This document shows, one piece after another, positions 26,041-34,444 of a stretch of DNA of 64,000 nucleotides. The position numbers and the translations under genes were made by a program. How positions within the stretch are numbered: the first letter of the stretch is position 1; each line of letters begins with the position of its first letter. Origin of the DNA: Fodinibacter sp963747405 (GTDB lineage: Bacteria > Actinomycetota > Actinomycetes > Actinomycetales > Dermatophilaceae); NCBI GenBank assembly GCA_963747405.1, contig CAVVFG010000010.1, positions 62,001-126,000 on the forward strand, read 5' to 3'. The notes beneath the pieces were generated by a model. That model did not search any database, was not told where the DNA came from, and was given only the letters and a program-made list of their open reading frames with translations.

Positions 26041-26706
26041 GTGTCCGCCGCAGTGACCGCCCGCCGGGGCATCCCAGAGGCGACGGTGGCCCGACTCCCC
26101 GGCTACCTGCGGGCGCTCACCTCGCTGGCCCGCGACGGCATCGCCTCGGTCAGCTCCGAGGAGCTCGCGAACGCCACGGGGGTCAGCTCGACGATGCTGC
26201 GCAAGGACCTCTCGCACCTGGGCTCGTACGGGGTTCGCGGGGTCGGCTACGACGTCGAGCGGCTCGCCTCCGAGATCACGACGGCCCTGGGCCTCACCCA
26301 GGACTGGCCGGTGGCCATCGTCGGCATGGGCAACCTGGGCCGGGCCCTGGCGGCCTACGGGGGCTTCGCCGAGCGGGGCTTCCGGGTCATCGCACTGCTC
26401 GACGGCGACCCCCGGCTCGTCGGCGAGCCTGTCTCCGGACAGCGCGTGCGGCCGATGGCCGACCTGCCCGCCCTCGTCGCCGACGAGGGCCTGGCCATCG
26501 GCGTCATCGCCACCCCGTCCGAGGGCGCGCAGCAGGCCTGCGACGACCTCGTCGAGGCCGGGGTGCGCTCGGTGCTCACCTTCGCCCCGGCCGTGCTCGT
26601 CGTGCCCGACGGGGTCGTGGTGCGCAAGGTCGACCTGTCGACCGAGCTCCAGATCCTCGCGTTCCACGGCCAGAAGGTGGCCGTGCCGGAAGGAATGTCC
26701 CCATGA
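26041..26706 (+). CDS. rex: redox-sensing transcriptional repressor Rex
   Basis: 221 aa. An N-terminal winged helix (IPEATVARLPGYLRAL, ISSEELA-like VSSEELANATGVSSTMLRKDLSHLG) is followed by a Rossmann NAD(H) domain with IVGMGNLGRALA near residue 94, and the C-terminal helix swaps between subunits in the family. Rex leaves DNA when the NADH/NAD ratio rises. It is first gene of the rex-hemA-hemC-hemD-hemB operon, with about 90 bases of leader; AAAGGAG at 26021-26027 is the likely, rather distant, ribosome site. The end overlaps hemA by 4 bases. Confidence 0.95.
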   Translation: MSAAVTARRGIPEATVARLPGYLRALTSLARDGIASVSSEELANATGVSSTMLRKDLSHLGSYGVRGVGYDVERLASEITTALGLTQDWPVAIVGMGNLGRALAAYGGFAERGFRVIALLDGDPRLVGEPVSGQRVRPMADLPALVADEGLAIGVIATPSEGAQQACDDLVEAGVRSVLTFAPAVLVVPDGVVVRKVDLSTELQILAFHGQKVAVPEGMSP

Positions 26707-28013
26707 GCCTCGTGGTCCTGGGCCTGTCGCACCATGGCGCGCCCCTCACCCTCCTGGAGTCGGTCGCCCTCGACCCGGAGGCGCGCACCGCACTGGAGGC
26801 GTCGCTGCTGCGTTCCACGCACGTCAACGAGGTGGTCGTGCTGTCGACCTGCAACCGCACCGAGGTGTACGCCGAGTGCGCCACCTTCCACGGCGCTCTG
26901 ACCGCCATCACCAGCGCGCTGGCCGACGCCTGCTCGGTCGAGCGCAACGACCTCCAGCCACACCTCTTCGTGCACTACGCCGAGCGCGGCATCGCGCACA
27001 TCTTCTCGGTCGCCGCGGGGCTCGACTCCATGGCGGTCGGCGAGGCACAGATCATCGGCCAGGTGCGCCGCAGCCTCGCCCGGGCGCAGCGCGAGGGCCA
27101 CGTCGGCCCCGCTCTCAATGCCGTACTGCAGCAGGCACTTCGGGTGGCCAAGCGGGTGCACAGCGAGACCGACATCGACCTGGTCAGCGGCTCGCTCGTG
27201 CAGGCTGGGCTAAGCCGGGCCGAGGCGGCCCTCGGCCAGCTGAAGGACCTCTCGGTGCTCGTCGTGGGCGCCGGCGGGATGGGCGCACTGGCCGCGACCA
27301 CCGCCGCGAGGGCCGGGGCGCGCACGGTCGTCGTCGCGAACCGCAACCACGAGCGGGCACGCAGCGTCGCTGCCCGGGTCGGTGGCTCGGCCATGCCGCT
27401 GTCCGACCTCGACGAGGCCCTGGCGCAGGCCGACGTGGTCATCTCCTCGACCGGGGCGCCGGCCCGGGTCGTGCTCGTCGACGACGTGCGCGCCGCCCTC
27501 GAGGCTCGCGACGGGCGCCCCCAGCTCTACGTCGACCTCGCCCTGCCGCACGACATCGACCTCGACGTCGCCGACCTGCGCGGCGCGTGGCGGGTGGGCC
27601 TCGGCGACCTCGGCGAGGACCTCGCCGGCACCGGGTCGGCGCCGCAGGTCAGCGAGGCCACCGACCTGGTCACGGCCGAGGTCGCGGCCTACGTCGTCAC
27701 CCGCTCCGCCGAGGCGGTCGCGCCCACGGTCACGGCGCTGCGCTCCCACGCGCACGTGCTCGTCGAGGAGGAGCTCGTGCGGCTCGAGCACCGGATGCCC
27801 GACCTCAGCGAGGCCGAGCGCGCCGAGGTGCGACGCTCGGTCCACCGGGTCGTCGACAAGCTGCTGCACACGCCCACCGTGCGGGTCAAGGAGATGGCCC
27901 GCGACGGCCAGGGCGGCAGCTACGCCAGGGCCCTGTCCGAGCTGTTCGACCTCGACCCGCGCGACGTCTCGCTGGTCTCGGCGCCGCCCCTGATGACGGG
28001 TGACGACGGATGA
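26703..28013 (+). CDS. hemA: glutamyl-tRNA reductase
   Basis: 436 aa. First committed step of heme synthesis by the C5 pathway, reducing Glu-tRNA to glutamate-1-semialdehyde with NADPH. The nucleophile Cys50 lies in LSTCNRTEVY. SVAAGLDSMAVGEAQIIGQVR and the NADPH site VLVVGAGGMGALAA are present, with the C-terminal dimer helix. It is coupled to rex upstream and hemC downstream (4-base overlaps). Confidence 0.97.
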   Translation: MSLVVLGLSHHGAPLTLLESVALDPEARTALEASLLRSTHVNEVVVLSTCNRTEVYAECATFHGALTAITSALADACSVERNDLQPHLFVHYAERGIAHIFSVAAGLDSMAVGEAQIIGQVRRSLARAQREGHVGPALNAVLQQALRVAKRVHSETDIDLVSGSLVQAGLSRAEAALGQLKDLSVLVVGAGGMGALAATTAARAGARTVVVANRNHERARSVAARVGGSAMPLSDLDEALAQADVVISSTGAPARVVLVDDVRAALEARDGRPQLYVDLALPHDIDLDVADLRGAWRVGLGDLGEDLAGTGSAPQVSEATDLVTAEVAAYVVTRSAEAVAPTVTALRSHAHVLVEEELVRLEHRMPDLSEAERAEVRRSVHRVVDKLLHTPTVRVKEMARDGQGGSYARALSELFDLDPRDVSLVSAPPLMTGDDG

Positions 28014-28975
28014 CCGTGCTGCGCCTGGGCACCCGCCGCTCCGCCCTCGCCACCACCCAGTCCTCCTGGGTGGCCGACTGCCTGCGCGCGCTCGGCCACG
28101 ACGTCGAGCTGGTCGAGGTGAGCACCCAGGGCGACCTCGACCGCGCCACCCCGCTCGCGCAGCTCGGCGGCACGGGGGTCTTCGTCTCCGCCCTGCGCGA
28201 GGCCCTGGCGCAGGGCCGGGTCGACCTCGCGGTGCACTCGCTCAAGGACCTGCCGACCACCCCCGACGACGCGACGACCGTGGCCGCCGTGCCCGTGCGC
28301 GAGGACCCGCGCGACGCCCTGGTGGCCCGCGACGGCCTCACCCTCGGCGAGCTCCCGGCCGGCGCCACCGTCGGCACCGGGTCGCCGCGCCGCCGCGCGC
28401 AGCTCGAGGCCCTCGGCCTCGGCCTGGTCGTCACCGGCCTGCGCGGCAACGTCGACACCCGGCTGCGCGCGGTGTCGGAGGGGCGGCTGGATGCCGTGAT
28501 CCTCGCCGCCTCGGGGCTGCGCCGGCTGGGCCGGATCGGCGAGGCCACCGAGCTGCTCGACCCGATCCAGATGCTGCCCGCTCCCGGCCAGGGCGCCCTG
28601 GCCGTCGAGGTGCGCGCGGGTGACGCCGTCACGGCATCCGCCGTGGCCGCGCTCGACCACGCCGACACCCACACCTGCGTCACCGCCGAGCGGGCCCTGC
28701 TCGCCGAGCTCGAGGCGGGATGCTCTGCTCCCGTCGGCGCGCTGGCCGAGGTCGTCGAGGGCGTCGACGGGCCCGAGCTGTCGCTGCGCGCCGTCGTCAG
28801 CACCCCCGACGGCACCTCCGACCTGCGGCGCTCGCTCGTCGGCGACGTCGCCGAGCCCGACGCGCTGGGGCGCCGCCTGGCCCGCCTCCTGCTCGAGGAC
28901 GGCGCCGCCGACCTCATGTCCGACCCGTCCCCATCGCCCACCGCCGACCCCATCGCAACGGAGCGTGCCCCGTGA
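28010..28975 (+). CDS. hemC: porphobilinogen deaminase (hydroxymethylbilane synthase)
   Basis: 321 aa. Assembles four porphobilinogens. LGTRRSALA starts the protein; DLAVHSLKDLPT, GTGSPRRRAQL and LRGNVDTRL form the catalytic cleft. The dipyrromethane cofactor is carried by Cys238 in LEAGCSAPVGA. A 20-residue Ser/Pro/Asp tail extends past domain 3. ATGA overlap with hemA, GTGA overlap with hemD. Confidence 0.97.
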   Translation: MTVLRLGTRRSALATTQSSWVADCLRALGHDVELVEVSTQGDLDRATPLAQLGGTGVFVSALREALAQGRVDLAVHSLKDLPTTPDDATTVAAVPVREDPRDALVARDGLTLGELPAGATVGTGSPRRRAQLEALGLGLVVTGLRGNVDTRLRAVSEGRLDAVILAASGLRRLGRIGEATELLDPIQMLPAPGQGALAVEVRAGDAVTASAVAALDHADTHTCVTAERALLAELEAGCSAPVGALAEVVEGVDGPELSLRAVVSTPDGTSDLRRSLVGDVAEPDALGRRLARLLLEDGAADLMSDPSPSPTADPIATERAP

Positions 28976-30594
28976 GCCCCTCGCGCACATCCAGCCCTGC
29001 CACCACCCGCATCCCGGCCCGCGTCGCCTTCGTCGGCGCCGGCCCCGGCGACCCGGGGCTGCTGACCGTACGTGCCGGCGAGCTGCTGGCGGCCGCCGAC
29101 GCGGTCGTCATCGACCAGGTGGCCCGCGAGGCCGTGGTGCAGAGCTGGTGCCGCCCCGACGTCAGCGTCGTCGACGCCGGCTACGGCGAGCACGGCGAGC
29201 GGCTCACCCACGCGGTGCGGTCCAAGCTCGTCGTGCGGGCGGCCAAGGCCCACCCCGGTGGCCTGGTCGTGCGCCTGATGGACGGCGACCCCGCCGTCTT
29301 CAACGGCCTGGCCGAGGAGGCGTCGGCCTGCGTCAAGGCCGGTCTGGCCTTCGAGGTCGTGCCGGGCGTCAGCTCGGTCACCGCGGTGCCGTCCTACGCG
29401 GGGGTGCCGCTGACGTCGAGCGCGTCCACCGGCATCCACGTGGTCGTCGCCGGCGCCCGCCACACCGACCTCACCGGTGCGGTCGACCCCGGGGTCACCG
29501 TCGTGGTGCTGGGCCAGCCCGACCGGGCCGCCGAGGCGCTCGACGCCCTGGTGGCCGCCGGCCGCGACGCCGCCACCCCGGTGGCCGTCACCGAGCGGGG
29601 CACGACCACCGAGCAGCGCACCCTGGTGACCACGCTCGGCAGCGCGTCCGCGAGGATGGCCGACGGGCGCTTCCCCGTGCTGGCCGTCGTGGGGTCAACT
29701 GTCACCATGCGCGAGACCCTGTCGTGGTTCGAGACCAAGCCGCTGTTCGGCTGGGAGGTGCTCGTTCCGCGCACCAAGGAGCAGTCCGGCTCGACGATCG
29801 CCCGCCTCGAGCACCACGGCGCCCAGGCCGCGGTGGTGCCGACCATCTCGGTCGAGCCGCCACGCACGCCGCAGCAGCTCGAGCGGGCCGTCAAGGGCAT
29901 GGTCACCGGCCGCTACGAGTGGGTGGGCTTCACCTCGGTCAACGCCGTGCGGGCCATCCGCGAGAAGTTCGACGAGTTCGGCCTCGACACCCGCTCGTTC
30001 GCGGGCCTGAAGGTGGCTGCCGTCGGCGGCGTCACCGCACAGGCGTTGCGTGACTGGGGCATCGTCCCCGACCTGGTGCCCTCGGGCGAGCACTCCGCGC
30101 GCGGCCTGCTCGAGGAGTGGCCCGACTTCGACCGTGACCTCGACCCGATCAACCGGGTGTTCCTGCCGCGGGCCGACATCGCCACCGACACCCTGGTGGC
30201 CGGCCTGCACGAGATGGGCTGGGAGGTCGACGACGTCACCGCCTACCGCACGGTGCGTGCCGCGCCGCCGGCCGCCCCGGTGCGCGACGCCATCAAGAAC
30301 GGGTCCTTCGACGCGGTGCTGTTCACGTCGAGCTCGACGGTGCGCAACCTCGTCGGCATCGCCGGCAAGCCGCACCCCTCGACCGTGGTGGCCTGCATCG
30401 GCCCAGCCACCGCGAAGACCGCCGAGGAGCACGGCCTGCGGGTCGACGTGCTCGCCCCGGAGCCCACGGCCGAGGCGCTCGTCGACGCGCTCGCCGACCA
30501 CGGGCGCTCGCTCGCGCTGGCCGCGCAGGAGGCCGGTGAGGCCGTGCTGCGGCCCAGCCAGCGACGCCCCGGCGGCCGGCGACGGGCCACCTGA
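28972..30594 (+). CDS. hemD: fused uroporphyrinogen-III methyltransferase-like / uroporphyrinogen-III synthase
   Basis: 540 aa. Residues 15-255 are a SUMT/CobA-like domain starting VAFVGAGPGDPGLLTVRAGELL; residues 265-510 are a HemD domain (EVLVPRTKEQSG, WVGFTSVNAVRA, VAAVGGVTAQAL, VLFTSSSTVRNLVG, CIGPATAKTAEEHGL). In the SUMT domain the usual GGDPFIFGRGGEE reads DGDPAVFNGLAEE, so part of the SAM/substrate loop is changed and methyltransferase activity is doubtful; similar fused proteins occur in the same place in other actinobacteria. The HemD half supplies uroporphyrinogen III for the heme pathway. A basic tail ends the protein. Confidence 0.92.
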   Translation: MSPSRTSSPATTRIPARVAFVGAGPGDPGLLTVRAGELLAAADAVVIDQVAREAVVQSWCRPDVSVVDAGYGEHGERLTHAVRSKLVVRAAKAHPGGLVVRLMDGDPAVFNGLAEEASACVKAGLAFEVVPGVSSVTAVPSYAGVPLTSSASTGIHVVVAGARHTDLTGAVDPGVTVVVLGQPDRAAEALDALVAAGRDAATPVAVTERGTTTEQRTLVTTLGSASARMADGRFPVLAVVGSTVTMRETLSWFETKPLFGWEVLVPRTKEQSGSTIARLEHHGAQAAVVPTISVEPPRTPQQLERAVKGMVTGRYEWVGFTSVNAVRAIREKFDEFGLDTRSFAGLKVAAVGGVTAQALRDWGIVPDLVPSGEHSARGLLEEWPDFDRDLDPINRVFLPRADIATDTLVAGLHEMGWEVDDVTAYRTVRAAPPAAPVRDAIKNGSFDAVLFTSSSTVRNLVGIAGKPHPSTVVACIGPATAKTAEEHGLRVDVLAPEPTAEALVDALADHGRSLALAAQEAGEAVLRPSQRRPGGRRRAT

Positions 30595-30596
30595 GC

Positions 30597-31571
30597 GTGG
30601 CCGGCTTCCCGACCTCGCGGCCCCGCCGGCTGCGGCAGGGCCCGGCGATCCGCCGGCTCGTGGCCGAGACGCGGCTGCACCCGGCCGAGCTCGTCCTGCC
30701 GGTGTTCGTGCGCGAGGGCATCTCCGAGCCGGTCCCCATCTCGGCGATGCCGGGGGTCGTGCAGCACACCGTGGACTCGCTGGTGGACCAGGCGCGGCGC
30801 TGCGTCGACGCCGGGCTCGGCGGCATCATGGTCTTCGGCGTGCCGGTCGACAAGGACGCTCGAGGGTCGGGCGCCGACGACCCCGACGGCATCCTCAACG
30901 TCGCCCTGGCGCGGCTGGTGCAGGAGGTCGGCGACGACCTCGTGGTGATGGCCGACCTGTGCCTCGACGAGTTCACCGACCACGGTCACTGCGGGGTGCT
31001 CGCCGCCGACGGCTCGGTCGACAACGACGCCACCCTCGACCGGTATGCCTCGATGGCGCTGGCCCAGGCCGCAACCGGCACACCGGTTTTGGGGCTGTCG
31101 GGGATGATGGACGGCCAGGTCGCCCACGTGCGCGCGGCGCTGGACGCCGCCAGGTTCACCGACACGGTGATCCTCGCCTACGCGGCCAAGTACACCTCCG
31201 GCCTCTACGGCCCGTTCCGCGAGGCGGTGCAGAGCTCGCTCGTCGGCGACCGCGCGACCTACCAGCAGGACCCCGCCAACGGCACCGAGGCACTGCGCGA
31301 GCTCGCGCTCGACATCGACGAGGGCGCCGACATCGTCATGGTCAAGCCTGCCGGCCCGCACCTCGACGTCATCGCTGCCGCTGCGGCGATGTCACCGGTT
31401 CCGGTTGCGGCATACCAGATCTCGGGGGAGTACTCGCAGATCGAGGCGGCCGCCGGGCGCGGCTGGGTCGACCGCGACCGGGTGATGATGGAGAGCCTGA
31501 CCGGCATCCGCCGGGCCGGCGCCTCGATCATCCTCACCTACTACGCGCTCGAGGCCGCCGCCCGACTCTGA
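30597..31571 (+). CDS. hemB: delta-aminolevulinic acid dehydratase (porphobilinogen synthase)
   Basis: 324 aa TIM barrel. Schiff-base lysines lie in AYAAKYTSGLYGPFR and MVKPAGPHLD. The metal loop reads DLCLDEFTDHGHCG at 120-133, with Cys122 and Cys132 but Asp124 where zinc enzymes have the middle Cys, an intermediate ligand set. GTG 30597 follows hemD by 2 bases. It closes the rex-hem operon and a hairpin follows at 31612. Confidence 0.96.
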   Translation: MAGFPTSRPRRLRQGPAIRRLVAETRLHPAELVLPVFVREGISEPVPISAMPGVVQHTVDSLVDQARRCVDAGLGGIMVFGVPVDKDARGSGADDPDGILNVALARLVQEVGDDLVVMADLCLDEFTDHGHCGVLAADGSVDNDATLDRYASMALAQAATGTPVLGLSGMMDGQVAHVRAALDAARFTDTVILAYAAKYTSGLYGPFREAVQSSLVGDRATYQQDPANGTEALRELALDIDEGADIVMVKPAGPHLDVIAAAAAMSPVPVAAYQISGEYSQIEAAAGRGWVDRDRVMMESLTGIRRAGASIILTYYALEAAARL

Positions 31572-31611
31572 CGCACTGCCGGATGGGCAGCCAGCTCGAG
31601 CTGGCGCGACG

Positions 31612-31654
31612 GAGGCCGCCGCCCTGCCCCGGTGGTGGGGAGGGCGACGGCCTC
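31612..31654. terminator. bidirectional hairpin between hemB and yceI
   Basis: GAGGCCGCCGCCCTGCCCC (31612-31630) pairs with GGGGAGGGCGACGGCCTC (31637-31654), about 15 pairs with short mismatches and a tiny loop. It lies 40 bases after hemB and 69 before the end of the convergent yceI. Confidence 0.75.
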
Positions 31655-31722
31655 GGGCCGTTGCGGTGGAGGATCCGCGGCGGGGGTGCTCCGTCGGAGG
31701 GTCAGGAGCGCGGCTTCGGGGC

Positions 31723-32265
31723 TCAGGCCTGCTTGGCGAGCTGCACGTCGAGCACGAGCTTGACCTTCTCGGACACCAGCACGCCGCCCTTCTCGAGGTT
31801 CGCGTTCCAGGTGAGGCCCCAGTCGGTGCGGTTGACCTCGGTGGTGGCCTCGAAGGCGGCCTTCTCGTTGCCCCACGGGTCTGTGGCGACACCGTTGAAC
31901 TCGACGTCGAGGGTGACCGGCTTGGTGACGCCCTTGATCGTCAGGTCGCCGGTGAGGGTCTCGCCGTCGAAGGCGGTGGAGACGAAGGTCATCTCCGGGT
32001 AGGCCTCGACGTCGAAGAAGTCGGCGCTGCGCAGGTGGGCGTCGCGGTCTTGGGTGCCGGTGCTCACCGAGGCGGTCTTGATGACGACGTCGGCAACCGA
32101 CGCGGTCACGTCGTCGGCGACCTCGACGCTGCCCGAGACGTCGGTGAAGGAGCCGCGGACCTTGGTCACCATGAGGTGACGGGCGACGAAGCCCACCTCG
32201 GTGTGGGTGGGGTCGATGGCCCAGGTGCCGGCGGCCAGGGTGCTCAGGGTGGCGGTGGCGGTCAT
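31723..32265 (-). CDS. YceI family protein
   Basis: 180 aa lipocalin-like barrel: WAIDPTHTEVGFVARHLMVTKVRGSF, SVSTGTQDRDAHLRSADFFD, PEMTFVST and GDLTIKGVTKPVTLDVEF. YceI proteins bind amphipathic or polyisoprenoid molecules. No signal peptide is seen, so this copy is cytoplasmic. GGAG precedes ATG 32265. Divergent MarR gene with shared operator-like palindromes. Confidence 0.92.
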   Translation of the reverse strand: MTATATLSTLAAGTWAIDPTHTEVGFVARHLMVTKVRGSFTDVSGSVEVADDVTASVADVVIKTASVSTGTQDRDAHLRSADFFDVEAYPEMTFVSTAFDGETLTGDLTIKGVTKPVTLDVEFNGVATDPWGNEKAAFEATTEVNRTDWGLTWNANLEKGGVLVSEKVKLVLDVQLAKQA

Positions 32266-32302
32266 GTCGATCTCCTTGCAGGGTTGGGGTGGGAGTCAGT
32301 AG

Positions 32303-32337
32303 TTGATGCTTCAATCACATCTTACTTGACGCTACAA
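32303..32337. promoter_or_regulatory. tandem palindromes between yceI and marR (probable MarR operator)
   Basis: TTGATGCTTCAA (32303-32314) and TTGACGCTACAA (32326-32337) share the pattern TTGAyGCTwCAA and sit 23 bases apart, about two helical turns, in an AT-rich patch. Both have outer TTG/CAA symmetry as expected for a dimeric MarR protein. Confidence 0.65.
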
Positions 32338-32459
32338 CCAACCGGCTCCCGGTGATCATTCCCCCGTCTCGACAGGTGAGACCAGGTCGGGCCGGTCCCG
32401 GCCCGGGTGCACCGCGAAACCCCCTCGCCGCCCCGTGCCGACGTGCGACGATGGGTGCC

Positions 32460-32945
32460 ATGTCGAGCAAGGAGGTCCGGTGGCTCACCGAGGCCGAGCA
32501 GGTCTCGTGGCGCGCCTACCTGCGAGCCAACCGCGAGCTCGACGTGGCCCTCGACCACGACCTGCAGGCGGTCGGCATCTCCCTCCCGGAGTACGAGCTG
32601 CTCTCGATGCTCTCGGAGGCGCCCATGGGCCAGCTACGGATGTCGGCGCTGGCCTCCCTGATCGTGCAGTCGCGCAGTCGGGTCACGCACACCGCCGCCC
32701 GCCTCGAGCGGCGCGGGTGGGTCAAGCGCAGCCCCGCGCCGGACGACGGCCGCGGCGTGCTGCTGCGGCTCACCGAGGAGGGCCGCGAGGCGATCGTCGG
32801 CTTCGCCGAGGTGCACGTGGCCAGCGTGCGGCGACACCTCGTCGACATCCTGACCCCCCAGCAGTTCGCCGCCGTGGGAGAGGCGATGCAGGCCATCCGC
32901 GACGCCTACGCGGCCGACCCCGGCACGCCGGAGGAAGCCTGCTGA
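32460..32945 (+). CDS. MarR family transcriptional regulator
   Basis: 161 aa winged helix: ALDHDLQAVGISLPEYELLSML, MSALASLIVQSRSRVTHTAARLERRG and the wing VKRSPAPDDGRGVLLRLTEEG. It probably represses the divergent yceI gene and itself through the tandem palindromes at 32303-32337. The start is ATG 32460; an in-frame ATG at 32451 is possible. Confidence 0.9.
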   Translation: MSSKEVRWLTEAEQVSWRAYLRANRELDVALDHDLQAVGISLPEYELLSMLSEAPMGQLRMSALASLIVQSRSRVTHTAARLERRGWVKRSPAPDDGRGVLLRLTEEGREAIVGFAEVHVASVRRHLVDILTPQQFAAVGEAMQAIRDAYAADPGTPEEAC

Positions 32946-33035
32946 GCGTCTCCTGCCGGTGAGGTGACGTGCGAGCCGGTCTGCGCCGCTGCCCCGCACC
33001 CCCGCGGCGTCCGCCGCGGCTGGGATGATGGCGCG

Positions 33036-34379
33036 GTGACCGACACGACGACCGCCGCGACCACCCCGACCGACGCCCCGGCATCCGCAGCCCTGCTGGC
33101 ACGGGCCCGCGCCGTGACGCCCGGCGGGGTCAACTCGCCGGTGCGCGCCTTCCGCGCCGTGGGGGGCACGCCCCGCTTCATGGCGAGCGGGCGGGGCCCC
33201 TACCTCACCGACGTCGACGGCACCGAGTACGTCGACCTGGTCTGCAGCTGGGGCCCGATGATCCTGGGGCATGCCCACCCGCAGGTGCTCGAGGCGGTGC
33301 GCGAGGCCGTCGGCCGCGGCTTCTCGTTCGGCACGCCCAGCGAGAACGAGGTGCTGCTCGCCGAGGAGATCGTCGCTCGGGTCGACCCGGTCGACCAGGT
33401 GCGCCTGGTGAGCAGCGGCACCGAGGCCACGATGAGCGCCATCCGGCTGGCCCGTGGGTTCACCGGCCGCAGCCTCGTCGTGAAGTTCGCCGGGCACTAC
33501 CACGGCCACGTCGACAGCCTCCTGGTGAGCGCCGGCTCCGGCGTCGCCACCCTCGCCCTGCCCGACTCGGCCGGCGTGCCGAAGGAGATGGCCGCCGAGA
33601 CCCTCGTCATCCCCTACAACGACGTCGAGGCCCTCGAGGCCGTCTTCGCCGCCCGCGGGGGCGAGATCGCCTGCCTGGTCACCGAGGCGGCCGCCGGCAA
33701 CATGGGCGTCGTGCCGCCGGATGCCGGGTTCACCCAGGCCCTGCGCCGGGTCACCACCGAGCACGGCGCGCTGCTCGTCTCCGACGAGGTGATGACCGGC
33801 TTCCGGGTCAGCCGCGCCGGCTGGTGGGGGCACGAGGGCGTCGACGTCACCCCCGACCTGATGACGTTCGGCAAGGTGATGGGCGGCGGCTTCCCCGCGG
33901 CGGCGTTCGGTGGCCGCGCCGACGTGATGGCCCTGCTCGCGCCCGAGGGTCCGGTCTACCAGGCGGGCACCCTCTCGGGGAACCCGGTCGCCACCGCCGC
34001 CGGGCTCGCCACGCTGCGGGCCTGCGACGACGCCCTCTACACCCGTCTCGGCGAGGTCTCCAGCGCCATCGCCGGGGCGGCGTCCACCGCCCTGTCGGAT
34101 GCCGGTGTGCCGCACCGGGTGCAGTGGGCCGGGTCGATGTTCTCGGTCTACTTCCGCGAGGGTGCCGTGCGCACCTACGACGACGCCCGCGACCAGGACA
34201 CCGCGGCGTTCGGCCGGTTCTTCCACGCGATGCTCGATGCCGGGGTCTACCTGCCGCCGAGCGCCTTCGAGTCGTGGTTCGTCTCGGGTGCGCACGACGA
34301 CGCGGCGGTCGAGCGGGTGCTCGCGGCCCTGCCGGGGGCTGCCCGAGCCGCGGCGGCCGGACGTGGTCGCTCCGTCTGA
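33036..34379 (+). CDS. hemL: glutamate-1-semialdehyde 2,1-aminomutase
   Basis: 447 aa PLP enzyme making 5-aminolevulinate, the step after HemA. PGGVNSPVRAFRAVGGTP, VSSGTEATMSA, KFAGHYHGHVDSLL, LVSDEVMTGFRV, and the PLP lysine Lys280 in MTFGKVMGGGFP are canonical. The GTG start at 33036 is the first good in-frame candidate. It is separate from the rex-hem operon but nearby, as in mycobacteria. Confidence 0.96.
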   Translation: MTDTTTAATTPTDAPASAALLARARAVTPGGVNSPVRAFRAVGGTPRFMASGRGPYLTDVDGTEYVDLVCSWGPMILGHAHPQVLEAVREAVGRGFSFGTPSENEVLLAEEIVARVDPVDQVRLVSSGTEATMSAIRLARGFTGRSLVVKFAGHYHGHVDSLLVSAGSGVATLALPDSAGVPKEMAAETLVIPYNDVEALEAVFAARGGEIACLVTEAAAGNMGVVPPDAGFTQALRRVTTEHGALLVSDEVMTGFRVSRAGWWGHEGVDVTPDLMTFGKVMGGGFPAAAFGGRADVMALLAPEGPVYQAGTLSGNPVATAAGLATLRACDDALYTRLGEVSSAIAGAASTALSDAGVPHRVQWAGSMFSVYFREGAVRTYDDARDQDTAAFGRFFHAMLDAGVYLPPSAFESWFVSGAHDDAAVERVLAALPGAARAAAAGRGRSV

Positions 34380-34444
34380 CCTGGCGCTCGGGCCCTGGTC
34401 GCGAGATGCTGCAGGGGCCAACTTGAGCATCGAGGGAGGGTCCG

